The notes under the pieces: model-generated | Seen by the model: only the letters and a program-made list of their open reading frames with translations | Database searches by the model: none | Told to the model about the DNA's origin: nothing | Source: Agrocybe praecox | Lineage: Eukaryota > Basidiomycota > Agaricomycetes > Agaricales > Agrocybaceae | Assembly (NCBI GenBank): GCA_964017145.1 | Contig: OZ024845.1 | Coordinates: 434,001-498,000, forward strand | Reading direction: 5' to 3' | DNA length: 64,000 bases | Translations under genes and position numbers: made by a program | Part shown: positions 1-10,169 of the stretch, one piece after another | Layout of the letters: each line of letters starts with the position of its first letter | Numbering within the stretch: position 1 is the stretch's first letter

Positions 1-63
1 TACAAAAGGGAAAAATGCGAAATAAATATAGGAAAATAAGGAAAAATAGGGGAAACCCTGACA
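1..63 (-). repeat. 3' LTR fragment of chromovirus copy 1
   Basis: Reverse complement begins TGTCAGGGTTTCCCC, the same start as the 5' LTR ending at 5992. Only 63 of about 488 bp are in the window. The LTR starts one base beyond the gag-pol stop codon (64-66). Confidence 0.95.
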
Positions 64-3000
64 TCACCCCCTCTCTAAGGCACATTTCCCACAATGTGCA
101 CATGTATGACTGAGTTTGGAGGGTTTCAGAGGAGGTGGAGGTTCAGTAAAATTAATTAAAGGAGAAAATGAAAGTCTATCAAAAGTGAGAGCAGAAATTT
201 TTCTGGGAGCAGCAGGGTGTTTTGCATGAAATTCCTTGATTGATTTAGCTGCCTTCTTCAAATTTTCAGCAGGTTCCCAAGTACTTTCTTCATTTGGGTA
301 GTTTTTCCATTTAACCAAGTACTGCAGCTTATTTCTGAATAATCTGCTGTCCTTGATGTATTCAACTTCCCATTCAGGGTTTTCACCTTTGATAACTGGT
401 GGAGGTCTGGAAGGGGGCTTTCTACCAACTGGATCAGGATGATGGGGCATGAGCTTGACCACATTGAATACAGGATGGATCTTCATGGTAGCAGGCAATT
501 TCAATTCATAGGCATTTGAACCAACAACTTTGGTGATTTTGTATGGTCCATATCTCTTGTCATCCAGTTTCTTGGACGGCCTATCAGTCTTTAGATCCTT
601 GCCATCTAGCCAAACCATGTCTCCAACCTTGTACTCAGTAGGAGCACCTCTGTTTCTATCATAGAATCTAGCCATGTCATCAGCAGCCTTTTTGAGTGCA
701 GACTCTGCTTCTTTCCTGGCCTCTTCCATGCTTTTCACAAAGGTATCTACAGTGTCCATCTTGCTGTCTCTGAGAGGTTCTGTGCCCATTCTTGGATGTC
801 TACCATTGTTGAGCATGAATGGTGTTTGTCTGGTAGAGGCCTGAACTTTGTTGTTGTAGGAAAATTCAGCCAAGGCCAACCATTCTACCCAGTCATCCTG
901 TCTATGGTTTATGAAGAGCCTGAGATATTGTTCTACTTCTTGGTTGACTCTCTCAGTCTGACCATCAGTTTGAGGATGGTAGGCTGTAGATGAAGCAGTC
1001 TGAATACCCAGTATAGAGTTGAGCTCTTTCATAAACTTGGAGACAAACTGAGGACCTCTATCACAGATGATTTTGATAGGTAGACCATGCAATTTCCAGA
1101 CATAGTCCCTGTAGAGCTTAGCAGTACCTTCAGATGTGACCTCATCTGTGGTAGGTATAATGTGAATCATCTTGCTAAGCCTGTCTACAACTATCATAAT
1201 GGCATTATACCCTTGACATTCAGGTAAGCCAGTGATAAAATCCACAGAAATAGTCTGCCAAACATCAGAGGGAATCTCAGTTGGAGTCAGGAAGCCAACA
1301 GGTTTAGCAGGGAATGTCTTGGTCCTATTACATCTATCACATCCTCTGGTGTATGCTGCAATATAATGGGACATTCCTGGCCACCAATAATTTCTAGAGA
1401 CTAACTCTATTGTCTTCCATTTTCCTGGATGTCCAGCAATGTAGGCATCATGATGCAGTTCCACAATTTTCCTTCTGAGGTCTTTGTCTTTTGGAACATA
1501 CACCTTTCCTCTGTAGAGAACAAGCCCTTGCTCCTCTGACCATTCCTGTCCATCTATCTTCTTGGTTGAAGACTTCTTCATCTCTTGTACTGCCTTGACC
1601 ACTTTCTCATCAAAGTCCTTTGCTTCTCTAATCTTCTTGAGAAGATCAGTCTCAGGACCAGCCAATGTGGTATGACCCTGTTTGAGAGCCTGGATCTTGA
1701 AGTAGGAAGGTTTGAGGAGAACTACATTTTCATTATCATTCTCCCCCTTCTTATGGTCTGATCTCCTAGACAATGCATCTGGCTTTAAGGACTTTTTACC
1801 AGGCCTATGATGAAGAGAAAAATCAAATCTGGACAAAAAGAGTGACCATCTGGCCTGCCTTCTGGTTAACTTCTGGGCAGTCATAAAGTACTCTAGATTT
1901 TTGTGGTCTGTCCAAATCTCAAAGGTATGTTGAGTCCCTTCAAGATAATGTCTCCATTCATCTAGTGCTCTGATAATAGCCAGCATTTCCTTGTCATGGA
2001 TCTCATAATTCCTTTCTACTTCAGAGAGAGACTTAGACATAAAGGCTACAGGATGCCATTTTCCATCCAAACCTTCCTGAGACAACACAGCTCCAGTAGC
2101 ATAATCAGAGCTATCTGCTTCAACTTTATAAGGTTTGTTGTCATCAGGGAAGATTAAAACAGGGGAGGATGTGACCTTAAGCTTTAGCTGGTCAAATGCT
2201 TCCTGATGTCTAAGTCCCCATCTCCAGACTGTTCCTTTCTTTGTCAATTCATGAAGTGGCTTGGCAATGTCTGCAAAATCCTCTATGAACCTTCTGTAGA
2301 AGTTGACAAATCCCAAGAATGATTGAACATCCTTGACATTTTCAGGTTCAGGCCATTTGGAAACTCCCTCTACCTTGACAGGGTCCATTTCAATCTTGCC
2401 CTGTGAAATGATAAGTCCAAGATATTCAATCTTTTCCTTTTCAAATTCACATTTTTCTGCTTTAAGGTAGAGTTTGTTGTCTTCCAGGATTTGCAAGACC
2501 TTCTTGACTACTTCCCTATGATGATCCAGAGTCTCAGTGAAGACCAATATGTCATCCATGTAGACAATGACCACATTGCCATCAATAAGCTCTATAAAGA
2601 TGTCATTCATCATAGTTTGGAAAGTTGCAGGACTATTGGTTAAGCCAAAGAACATGACCAGTGGTTCAAACAGCCCTCTATTGGTTCTGAAAGCTGCTTT
2701 CCACTCATCCCCTTCCTTAACTCTAACATTGTTAAAGCCCCACCTGACATCCAGCTTGGTAAAATACTTGGCTTTGCTGAGTTTGGTAATGATGTCAGAA
2801 ATGAGAGGTAAAGGGTAAGAGTTCTTAATGGTCATTTCATTTAGCTTCCTGTAGTCCTGGACCAGTCTAAGAGAGCCATCCTTCTTCTTAACAAAGAACA
2901 CAGGGGATGCCATAGGTGACTTGGATGGTCTAATCCTACCAGACTTCAGATTCTCCTCTAAAAAAGCATCAAGCTCCTTTTGCTCATTGGGGGAAAGAGG

Positions 3001-5025
3001 ATAAATCTTTGATCTGTAAGGCTCAGACCCAGGCTTTAGCTCAATAGCATGATCCCAAGGCTTTCTGTCAGGTAGCCTATCAAAGGATTCTTTTGAAAAA
3101 ACTCCTTTAAATTGATGATAGTATTTGGGAACAGCTTCTTCAAAGGTCTTCTTTGGGGATTCAGCCTGTTGGTGGGACTCTTCTGCTAATTTCTGAGACA
3201 CAGTTGAGGTAGCATTGATAGACTGCTTCTGAGGATGGAGATAAGAAATAAAAATCCTATCTTCAGGCTCAATCTCAGAGTCAGAATCAGGTGACTGATC
3301 TACAAGATCTACACCTTCATCATCAAACTGAGGGAGCTGTCTTCTCTGTACTGCAGCTATCCTCTGTCTCTTCCTCCTGGCTCTAATTACTTCCATATGG
3401 CAGTCAGATGGACATCTAGTAAACTGGACATCACCTGACTTCCAGTTGACATCAGGATTGTGTAGATAGAGCCAGGTATGTCCAATGATAGCAGTCTTGT
3501 CTCCCAAGTCACAAACAGCAAAGGTAGCCTTTTCTGTGTGGTTCTTGTATACCATAATCAAGTCCACTTCCTCATGAATAGAGCCACTTTTGTTGAGAGT
3601 ACCATCAACATTGTAGACTGGAATAGCTCTAGGAAGTTTTCTTGTGTTGAGATTATGGTATTTTACAAACCCAGTGTCCAGAAAAAGACCAGTAGCTCCA
3701 GAGTCAAGCAAAGCATCTACAGGCAGCCTTTTTCCTGTGTCCATTGTCTTGAGAATGACTGACAAATGGGTAGAGGCCTTTGGCTTATGCCCTAAGATGT
3801 ATATCCTCTCAGGAGTAGAAGAAAGAGAAGAATCAGAATTTGAGAACATGATTTCTGTATCAGATTCAGAAGAGGTGGGATTGACTTTATCAGTTTCATC
3901 TTCTAATACATTAAATCTATTCCATTGGGACATGTCCTTCACCAATGGTGCCTCTAAATTCTTCTTCTGTTCTTGTGATTGTCTCTCTTCTTCTTCCTTG
4001 ATAAGTTTCCCATAGAAGTCTTTCAACTCCTCATGGTTCATAGCATTGATATTGACTGAGGATTTGCAGTCAGCAGCCTTATGACCTTGCTTTCTGCACT
4101 TAAAGCAGATAAGTGGCCTGACTGACCTCCATCCAGAGTCAACTTCCATGGGAACATCATCTGGTTGCTTTGCCTGAGCAACAAAACCTCTCTGACTGCT
4201 TGAAAAAGAAGAAAGACTAGGGGCTGCTGGCTTAGGCTGAGGTTTAGAAGCCTTTGAGGAAGGAGAAGAAGTAGTGGAGGTAGACTTGTTAAAGGCTTCC
4301 ATCTGTCTCCACTGCCTGTCCAGCTTGGTAGCCCATGAGATCCAGCCATTCAGAGTCTTGGGCATATCAGGGACATTGTAAACTTTTTCCCTGAGTGATC
4401 TGTTTAGCCCAGTCTGAAACTTCTCAACCAAAGCAGCATCATTGTACCCAGTATCAGAGACCAATTCCCTAAAGCTAGCCACATATTCATCAGCAGTTTG
4501 ACTCCCCTGCTTCAGAAGATTCATTTTATGCCTGGCTGTGCTTGCAGGGTCTGGATCTCCAAAGACTTCCCTGAATTCATAGACAAAATCATCCCAAAGG
4601 CCCTCTTTGGAATAATCTCCATCCAGAATTTTAGTCTTGTCAAGTGCCCATTTCCCAGCAGTACCTTCTTTCATATAGGAAAGAGCACAAACAACCCTTT
4701 GAAGGTCATCTGTGATGCCCTTTCCATAGAAATATAACTTTAGTTGACTAAGAAAGGTTTCTGCTTTTGACATAGAGCCATCATATGGCTCAGGGGGGGA
4801 AACTTTGATTCCAGACTGTGAACCAAAGGTAAAGGGACCATGACTGGCAGGGGGAGGATGAGCTTCTCTAGCAGCAGAGGAGAATGGTGATTGAGTAGTT
4901 GGAGGTGTAACTGACTGTTGCTGCTGCTGCCTTAAGAGAGCCACCTCCTGGGTAAGGAGAGAGATTTGTTGAAGGAGCTCCTCCACAGAGGGAAGAGTAG
5001 TGGTAGGGGTAGTGGTAGTGTCCAT
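64..5025 (-). CDS. Gag-Pol polyprotein with C-terminal chromodomain (copy 1)
   Basis: A single 1653-residue frame fuses gag and pol, as in the Tf1/sushi group. In order it has a Ser/Pro/Thr-rich gag, a CX2CX4HX4C zinc knuckle (CFKCRKQGHKAADC, near residue 307), a retropepsin with LLDSGATG (near 440), reverse transcriptase with YMDD (near 822), RNase H, an integrase with an HHCC zinc-binding module and D,D,E core, and a chromodomain (about 1550-1606) with the EWEVEYIKDSR start and YLVKWKNY core. Chromodomains in this group are known to steer integration to marked chromatin. The last 15 residues hold an extra CAHCGKC motif. No stop or frameshift was seen. The start is the first ATG after the leader. 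Confidence 0.96.
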   Translation of the reverse strand: MDTTTTPTTTLPSVEELLQQISLLTQEVALLRQQQQQSVTPPTTQSPFSSAAREAHPPPASHGPFTFGSQSGIKVSPPEPYDGSMSKAETFLSQLKLYFYGKGITDDLQRVVCALSYMKEGTAGKWALDKTKILDGDYSKEGLWDDFVYEFREVFGDPDPASTARHKMNLLKQGSQTADEYVASFRELVSDTGYNDAALVEKFQTGLNRSLREKVYNVPDMPKTLNGWISWATKLDRQWRQMEAFNKSTSTTSSPSSKASKPQPKPAAPSLSSFSSSQRGFVAQAKQPDDVPMEVDSGWRSVRPLICFKCRKQGHKAADCKSSVNINAMNHEELKDFYGKLIKEEEERQSQEQKKNLEAPLVKDMSQWNRFNVLEDETDKVNPTSSESDTEIMFSNSDSSLSSTPERIYILGHKPKASTHLSVILKTMDTGKRLPVDALLDSGATGLFLDTGFVKYHNLNTRKLPRAIPVYNVDGTLNKSGSIHEEVDLIMVYKNHTEKATFAVCDLGDKTAIIGHTWLYLHNPDVNWKSGDVQFTRCPSDCHMEVIRARRKRQRIAAVQRRQLPQFDDEGVDLVDQSPDSDSEIEPEDRIFISYLHPQKQSINATSTVSQKLAEESHQQAESPKKTFEEAVPKYYHQFKGVFSKESFDRLPDRKPWDHAIELKPGSEPYRSKIYPLSPNEQKELDAFLEENLKSGRIRPSKSPMASPVFFVKKKDGSLRLVQDYRKLNEMTIKNSYPLPLISDIITKLSKAKYFTKLDVRWGFNNVRVKEGDEWKAAFRTNRGLFEPLVMFFGLTNSPATFQTMMNDIFIELIDGNVVIVYMDDILVFTETLDHHREVVKKVLQILEDNKLYLKAEKCEFEKEKIEYLGLIISQGKIEMDPVKVEGVSKWPEPENVKDVQSFLGFVNFYRRFIEDFADIAKPLHELTKKGTVWRWGLRHQEAFDQLKLKVTSSPVLIFPDDNKPYKVEADSSDYATGAVLSQEGLDGKWHPVAFMSKSLSEVERNYEIHDKEMLAIIRALDEWRHYLEGTQHTFEIWTDHKNLEYFMTAQKLTRRQARWSLFLSRFDFSLHHRPGKKSLKPDALSRRSDHKKGENDNENVVLLKPSYFKIQALKQGHTTLAGPETDLLKKIREAKDFDEKVVKAVQEMKKSSTKKIDGQEWSEEQGLVLYRGKVYVPKDKDLRRKIVELHHDAYIAGHPGKWKTIELVSRNYWWPGMSHYIAAYTRGCDRCNRTKTFPAKPVGFLTPTEIPSDVWQTISVDFITGLPECQGYNAIMIVVDRLSKMIHIIPTTDEVTSEGTAKLYRDYVWKLHGLPIKIICDRGPQFVSKFMKELNSILGIQTASSTAYHPQTDGQTERVNQEVEQYLRLFINHRQDDWVEWLALAEFSYNNKVQASTRQTPFMLNNGRHPRMGTEPLRDSKMDTVDTFVKSMEEARKEAESALKKAADDMARFYDRNRGAPTEYKVGDMVWLDGKDLKTDRPSKKLDDKRYGPYKITKVVGSNAYELKLPATMKIHPVFNVVKLMPHHPDPVGRKPPSRPPPVIKGENPEWEVEYIKDSRLFRNKLQYLVKWKNYPNEESTWEPAENLKKAAKSIKEFHAKHPAAPRKISALTFDRLSFSPLINFTEPPPPLKPSKLSHTCAHCGKCALERG

Positions 5026-5491
5026 CTTGGTGCAGATAAAGTAGAGGCTCTCTGATGTGTGTGTGGGAGAAGCTATCTACAAAAAGTGCCCTTGAGACTA
5101 TACTAAGTAACTAAAAAAAGACTATGTAATGGATACCCAGTTGTCACCCCAAACACAGTGGGTCTAAACCTAGGATCACAGGATTGACTACCTGGTATTT
5201 TCCTAGACCACCAAAGACAGAAACAGTTGGCCTGATTCTGCCCCAACAGTTGGTATCCCTATCTACAAGTTCACACACAACACACAGCAGAGAGTGAGGA
5301 ATCCAGTAGAAAGAGAGGTGTCTTGAGGAGATGTTGAAATTGTGGAGGGAGAAATGATGTAGAAGATTGGGAGGATATTGGAGGTTGAAGGGTTGATGAT
5401 GATGAGAAAAATGATATATGTGGTAAGGGGATGTGTGGGTAAATGTTGGAAAGAGAGATGATGGATACTGAGTGGTGGGGTTGTCTGAGAT

Positions 5492-5502
5492 AGCTTCAAT
5501 CT
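5492..5502 (-). promoter_or_regulatory. Self-priming primer-binding site, copy 1
   Basis: Two bases inside the 5' LTR the minus strand reads AGATTGAAGCT. This is an exact 11-nt complement of AGCTTCAATCT inside the LTR (plus 5665-5675), which sits about 34 nt downstream of a TATA box (5702-5709). It matches the Tf1 arrangement, where the first 11 nt of the transcript fold back and prime cDNA synthesis. There is no TGG start as expected for a tRNA primer. Confidence 0.75.
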
Positions 5503-5504
5503 TC

Positions 5505-5556
5505 TGTCAGGGCAACACTAAGATCAGTGTGACAAGGCCACCAACAAAGACAAAGC

Positions 5557-5603
<47 letters not shown>

Positions 5604-5992
5604 AGAGAGAGAGAGACACTCAATGGTTCTAAGAGATCACACCAATGATAGTGGATATCCTAAGAGATTGAAGCTGGGGCTACAGCTACATACATGTCCA
5701 GTATATATACCCTACAGCTATTCTAGAAGATTCCTCCATGACATCATAGAAAGGAATGATGAATAAGGCAATGACATCATAAAGAAAGTAAAAGAATGAT
5801 GTGGAATGATGTAGAATGGATGAGGCTATGCTCATGGGAAATTAAAGTGATAAGTATCTAATCAAATGGTAATCAAAAGATAATCAAGAGATAATCAAAG
5901 ATATGAAACAGATAAGATATCTACACATCTACAAAAGGGAAAAATGCGAAATAAATATAGGAAAATAAGGAAAAATAGGGGAAACCCTGACA
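5505..5992 (-). repeat. 5' LTR of chromovirus copy 1
   Basis: 488 bp, TG...CA ends with TGTCAGGG/CCCTGACA inverted ends. It contains a GA microsatellite (around 5557-5617) that accounts for most of the length difference from the 480-bp LTRs of copy 2. A TATATATA box and the predicted transcript start are visible. Confidence 0.95.
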
Positions 5993-7945
5993 GAACCCAC
6001 GGAACTCGAATGTCGGCAATTTGCGAAACTTTATCTTGCTAGACGACAGACACCGCTTGGATGTAAATCATATTTATATATAGCCTCATAATATAATGGA
6101 CTCAAACCACCACGAATTCCACATTTCATCTTTTCATCGTATATTTATCTTGTCCTTGACGGCGTGATAGTAAGTACCTGAATTGCTATATTCGGTCCTT
6201 TACATCAACATGATGGGTCCTCATCCTCTTAGCGTTTTACCTGAAGCGCTAATCAGCAGATATATTAACATTACCACTGAGAAAGGACGCACAATCACGT
6301 CGGAGTCAACTTCATGTTTGATGATAACGGAGAACGTCCAGTTGTTAGTCGCCACCCTGGGTCACCACGTGAAGAGGTGATCTGATAGCCGATCCTGTAT
6401 ATATTTGGCACGTGTTTCTGTCGGTTACAGGCATTCCCGGTCGAACACCCCCCGGTCGAACACCCCACCAACCCCAAAAAAAATAAGAGACCCAAGTATA
6501 CACGGTATTCAACGGTGTATTATGAAGTCTGTTTGATGCGGGATAAACGTATCAATCCATAAAAAACCCTGGTGTGAGTAAGCATGGCCGTTGAACGCCG
6601 TGGTAATATAAAACGAAAGCCTCCACGGTCACGATGTGGCAGTGGAGTCTGAACGACTGCCTAATCCGTAGTCTGGATTAGATTAGATCCATTACCTGTA
6701 TGACAGCGACGCGTCCATAGCCAATCCATCTTTTGACCATTACCACCATCGTGCTCGCCTGCTCTAGCGTTGGCGACGAGTGGCGCCAAAAAAAAACAAG
6801 TTATAATCTTACAGCTGTACAGCTCGGCAAGCGGCACTTTTTACTTTTCAAGTGGATCTCGAGTTGCGTCACATGCTCATGGATCTATTAAATATTTTAG
6901 CTTGTGCTACGGGAAGGCAAAAACCGTGCGAAGCACAAGCCAGCGGCTAGTTGCATATCAAGCACATATATCTAGAGTAGGAACAAGACAGAATAAATTC
7001 AACTGCGTGACCAGGTAATCACTTGAGTCCTTCATTATATATGCTTCTTGGTGCATTACCTTGACTTGTGGTTACTTGATTATCTGCGTGGCCTAAGCAA
7101 GTATATGGGAGATGGATGAATAAGATGAGGGTCAGTCCGTGTCACGGTGGGGATTGTGGGTTTTCTGACGGAGATGGAGCTCTGGATGCACTTGATTGGA
7201 TCATCTCGCAGAGTCGCATAGACCGTAACAATCTTCGGACATGCAAGAACAGACTGAGGGTGGCAAAAGATGTAACGTGTTCCGTCTCTTGTATGCTCGT
7301 TCCCTCCGCTCGATCGCACTCATCCACATAGTACACGAGACGGATTTAAATTATTTCCAGTGAGTGGTATACCGACTTAGCGCCTCGTCAACATCGTTGT
7401 ACTTTTTGGATGGGATGGGACGCATTTGGAGTACAAGATGAGCAAGAAACTATTTTTCCCGGACATTGCCATTTCAACGGGATGTGTGTTGGAGACGACT
7501 CTGAACAGTGCCGTACCAGCCGGAGTCCCAATATACTCATGGCCGAAAAAAGTGATCACCATCATATTATGTAATAAACGCGTCCAACTTTAGGATGTTC
7601 AATACAGTTACTTCAAAATTTCAAGCTTGGGGAACTTCAAACCCGCTTTTAACTTCATATATAGATTTATTAAAGTCTTGTATATCTATACTCCAAAAAT
7701 CTAGTGTATATATCTTGATTTGAATGTTGAAAAATGCTTTTTTCGACGTGAGCAGGACAAAGACTAAAATGGAGTTAATTACATAATGGTGATCACTTTT
7801 TGCGGCCGCGAGTAGGAACTCGCGTGACCGAATTTAACATCCGATTGAAGGTCAACGAGGCACCTGGCAGTTTCATGAGTTGTGATGCATTGATAGTTAA
7901 ACACCTTACGTTCACACCCACTCCTCGACTGTTTCCGACTTAACA
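5993..7945. other. No gene recognised
   Basis: About 1.95 kb between the chromovirus and the F-box pseudogene. Open frames are short, overlap each other on both strands and show no recognisable motif. The only structure seen is an LTR-like remnant around 6635-6715 and a short GGTCGAACACCCC direct repeat near 6440-6462. Confidence 0.5.
6635..6715 (+). repeat. LTR-like remnant
   Basis: Begins TGTGGCAGTG, the same start as the 173-bp LTR of the element at 12706-19127, and shares the ATCTAATC-type motif. It is also the reverse complement of about 59060-59150, with a shared stretch of more than 20 nt around CAGGTAATGGATCTAATC. Probably a fragment of a related LTR family; boundaries are approximate. 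Confidence 0.4.
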
Positions 7946-9544
7946 ATGTCAATAACTCTGTATAATGACCTCATTTGGTTGATTTCCATGATCAATGCTA
8001 GTGATACCGCCTGTGATTTATTAGTCTTTTTGGATGAGCTATGATAAGCAACACAGGCTTACCACGACCCGCATTACGTCCCAAGTCTGTCGTAGTTGGA
8101 GAGAGGTGGTCCTGCGATCTTCCACGATGTGGGGTAGATTGGTTTACTCAGGAGGGGTCAAAGCAGGGAGTGGATGGAGGAGGTTTTACGACGTGCAGGA
8201 GATTCATCGTTGCTTTGGGTAGAATTCAACCCCGAGGAAGCAACACCGTTCAAGGACCTACTATTTGGTGTACTCCAAAAATTTCATCGGATCGAGGTTC
8301 TCTGTATCACACGAAATTTTTATCGCCCACGTGACAGATTAGGCAAGAAGATTTGGGACTACCTTACAATGCCAGCTCCTGCCTTGCGATCATTTCGCTT
8401 CATGGATTTATATTTACATCAATTCCGGTGGAGCACGTCCCTACAAAAACTGCCAGAAAATCTATTCGCTGGGAGGGCACCACGTCTTCGCGATGTCCAA
8501 TGTGTAGGATATTTCCCTGCCTACAACGAACGATGGCTCTCCGATCTCGAAATTTTGTATTTTTCGGCTCAATCAGTGGATGACATACGGAACGTACAGG
8601 AACGGGCGCCTCGTCTTCGTTCATTGGGAATTGAATGCACCCGCGACTGCTTTTCTCCATCCAACAACACACACTGCGACGACGTGGCGTTAATGTCGAG
8701 AAATCTCCTTCCTCGTCTATCATTTATACGAGCCAGAATGCCGCTGGCCATATTTAATGCGCTTTGGAGTACACAATCCCAACCACTCGAGAAAACTTCA
8801 ACTACCCTTTCAATAAACATTGATAACAGACATGTGGACTTGGGAGACTGAGCGAAGTTTACCCAGGCACTATCATATTTCTTCCATAATCGCAATTTCT
8901 GTATAGACAACGCCCCCAACTTTGAGGAGACTTCCGGTGGCTTGACCTTTACAGCAAGAAAATTGACATTTTCTGCTGTACGCAAGAACCTGACCGGAAA
9001 GGCCGATATTCTCCATTTGTCATTCGTTAACACCCCCATCACCCCCATGGAAATCAGTATGATTCAATTCCTAGTCGCCTGCCTCGCCCCGTACACGGAA
9101 AATATTACGGACATATCCCTCAGTGATAGAGCGAAAGCTTCTACAAATTACATTCCATTGAACGCTCTGGCGGATGCGCTCGTGCGAATGACAATAGTGA
9201 CGACAATTTGCATGAACAGAAAATTCTTTCAAATTTGCGACGGCATCGAAGAGTCTCGCCAGGAGGTGCTATTCCCAGCATTGAAGACGTTCAAATGTGA
9301 CGATAATCTCTCCAGAGAAAACTTCCACAACGAGATGTCGGAGTATAAAGAACTTCTACTCCGTTTCTGCCAGAGGCGGGTTGTGATCGGAAGAAATCCC
9401 CCATTCATTCATGTATCAATCGTGTCACCGGACTCTATATACGGGATCTGCAATGATCTCAATGAAATATCTGGCGAACGGATCTGTTGGAGCGCACACG
9501 AGAAGGGTTTGAAGGAATGGGAATTAAAATGGGAACATGTATGA
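7946..9544 (+). pseudogene. F-box protein pseudogene (F-box/LRR-like, Agaricomycete expanded family)
   Basis: The pieces line up as one protein: a start ATG at 7946, then QVCRSWREVVL...TMWGRLV (about 8070-8145), which is the typical end of a fungal F-box region, then EWMEEVLRRAGDSSLLWVEF, then a leucine-rich-like body to 9544. Three lesions break it. There is a frame change near 8040 at DELY/DKQ, another near 8150-8162 just before REWMEEV, and an in-frame TGA at 8849-8851 (probably from TGG). The frame is otherwise open from 8156 to 9544. F-box proteins pair with Skp1 to choose SCF ubiquitin-ligase substrates; this copy is unlikely to make a full protein. An intron could explain one frame change but not the in-frame stop. 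A duplicated 3' end lies at 28963-29340. Confidence 0.75.
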
Positions 9545-9821
9545 TGCGCTTTGCTGTGTACTTCCATGTACAGTTAGTCAAAATTGAAGCATGAATATTT
9601 GAATTTGTGACTTTAGGAAAAAGAATTCTATCGAGGCAAAGTGCAGATCGACGAAATATCTTTGAAAAAAATAAAATTCATTGAGTTGACTTCAGTTTTG
9701 CTCCCCGTGTTTATGAAACTCATATTAATACCAAGTTTCACTTCTTTCAAGCTCAAGTGCTTGCGAACTTCGAAGAGAACGCTGTCACAGTACACGATCC
9801 ATTAATAGTGATACCAACAAG

Positions 9822-9860
9822 TGACGTCACGCGTCGCGTCGCGTAGAGCTACTATATAAA
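9822..9860 (+). promoter_or_regulatory. CRE-like site plus TATA box
   Basis: A perfect TGACGTCA palindrome (9822-9829, the consensus of CREB/ATF-type bZIP factors) sits 23 nt upstream of TATATAAA (9853-9860). Downstream at about 10060 is a short frame starting MGSKLSA (a possible N-myristoylation start) that stops after 23 codons. This looks like the promoter of a gene truncated by the duplicated block that begins near 10170. Confidence 0.4.
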
Positions 9861-10169
9861 TATTTATATAAAATCTGTGATTGGTCTACGCCAAGACCGG
9901 AACCGGGACCACCGCAGGAGCTTCGTAATATTCGTATTTGTATGATATTGATATGTTACGTACCAACTGTCGCAGCGTTGAAATTCAAGTTGCAGTTGAC
10001 GTTTCGATATATCAAGCGTCTCAAATTCTCTGCTTGAAATCCGGCGTTTCCAAAGGATCATGGGTTCAAAGCTCAGCGCCGCAGCATCCAAACGCTCAAA
10101 CGCCAACAACCAACACTCAAACGTTTAATGGTCTTCCAGCTCCAGATCCCTCGCGTTCAACGTCCCAAC

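Larger units (their letters stand above)
1..5992 (-). mobile_element. Ty3/Gypsy chromovirus LTR retrotransposon, copy 1 (cut by window edge)
   Basis: The element reads on the minus strand. It has a 488-bp 5' LTR (5505-5992), a primer-binding site, a leader, one intact gag-pol frame and the first 63 bp of the 3' LTR. The visible 63 bp of the 3' LTR match the 5' LTR exactly by eye. LTRs begin TGTCAGGG and end CCCTGACA, so their ends are 8-bp inverted repeats. The stop codon directly abuts the 3' LTR. The protein is nearly identical to that of the copy at 51564-58004, lacking four Thr codons near the N-terminus. With a complete frame and matching LTR ends it may still be active. Its other target-site flank lies outside the window. 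Confidence 0.96.

Noticed and set aside
5263..5499. 78-codon frame in the chromovirus leader
   Set aside because: Its start codon is absent in copy 2, where the matching leader has no such frame.
7080..7336. Overlapping frames on both strands
   Set aside because: Three mutually overlapping short frames without motifs; likely chance.
8569..9048. 159-codon minus-strand frame
   Set aside because: Antisense of the F-box pseudogene; the plus strand carries the recognisable protein.
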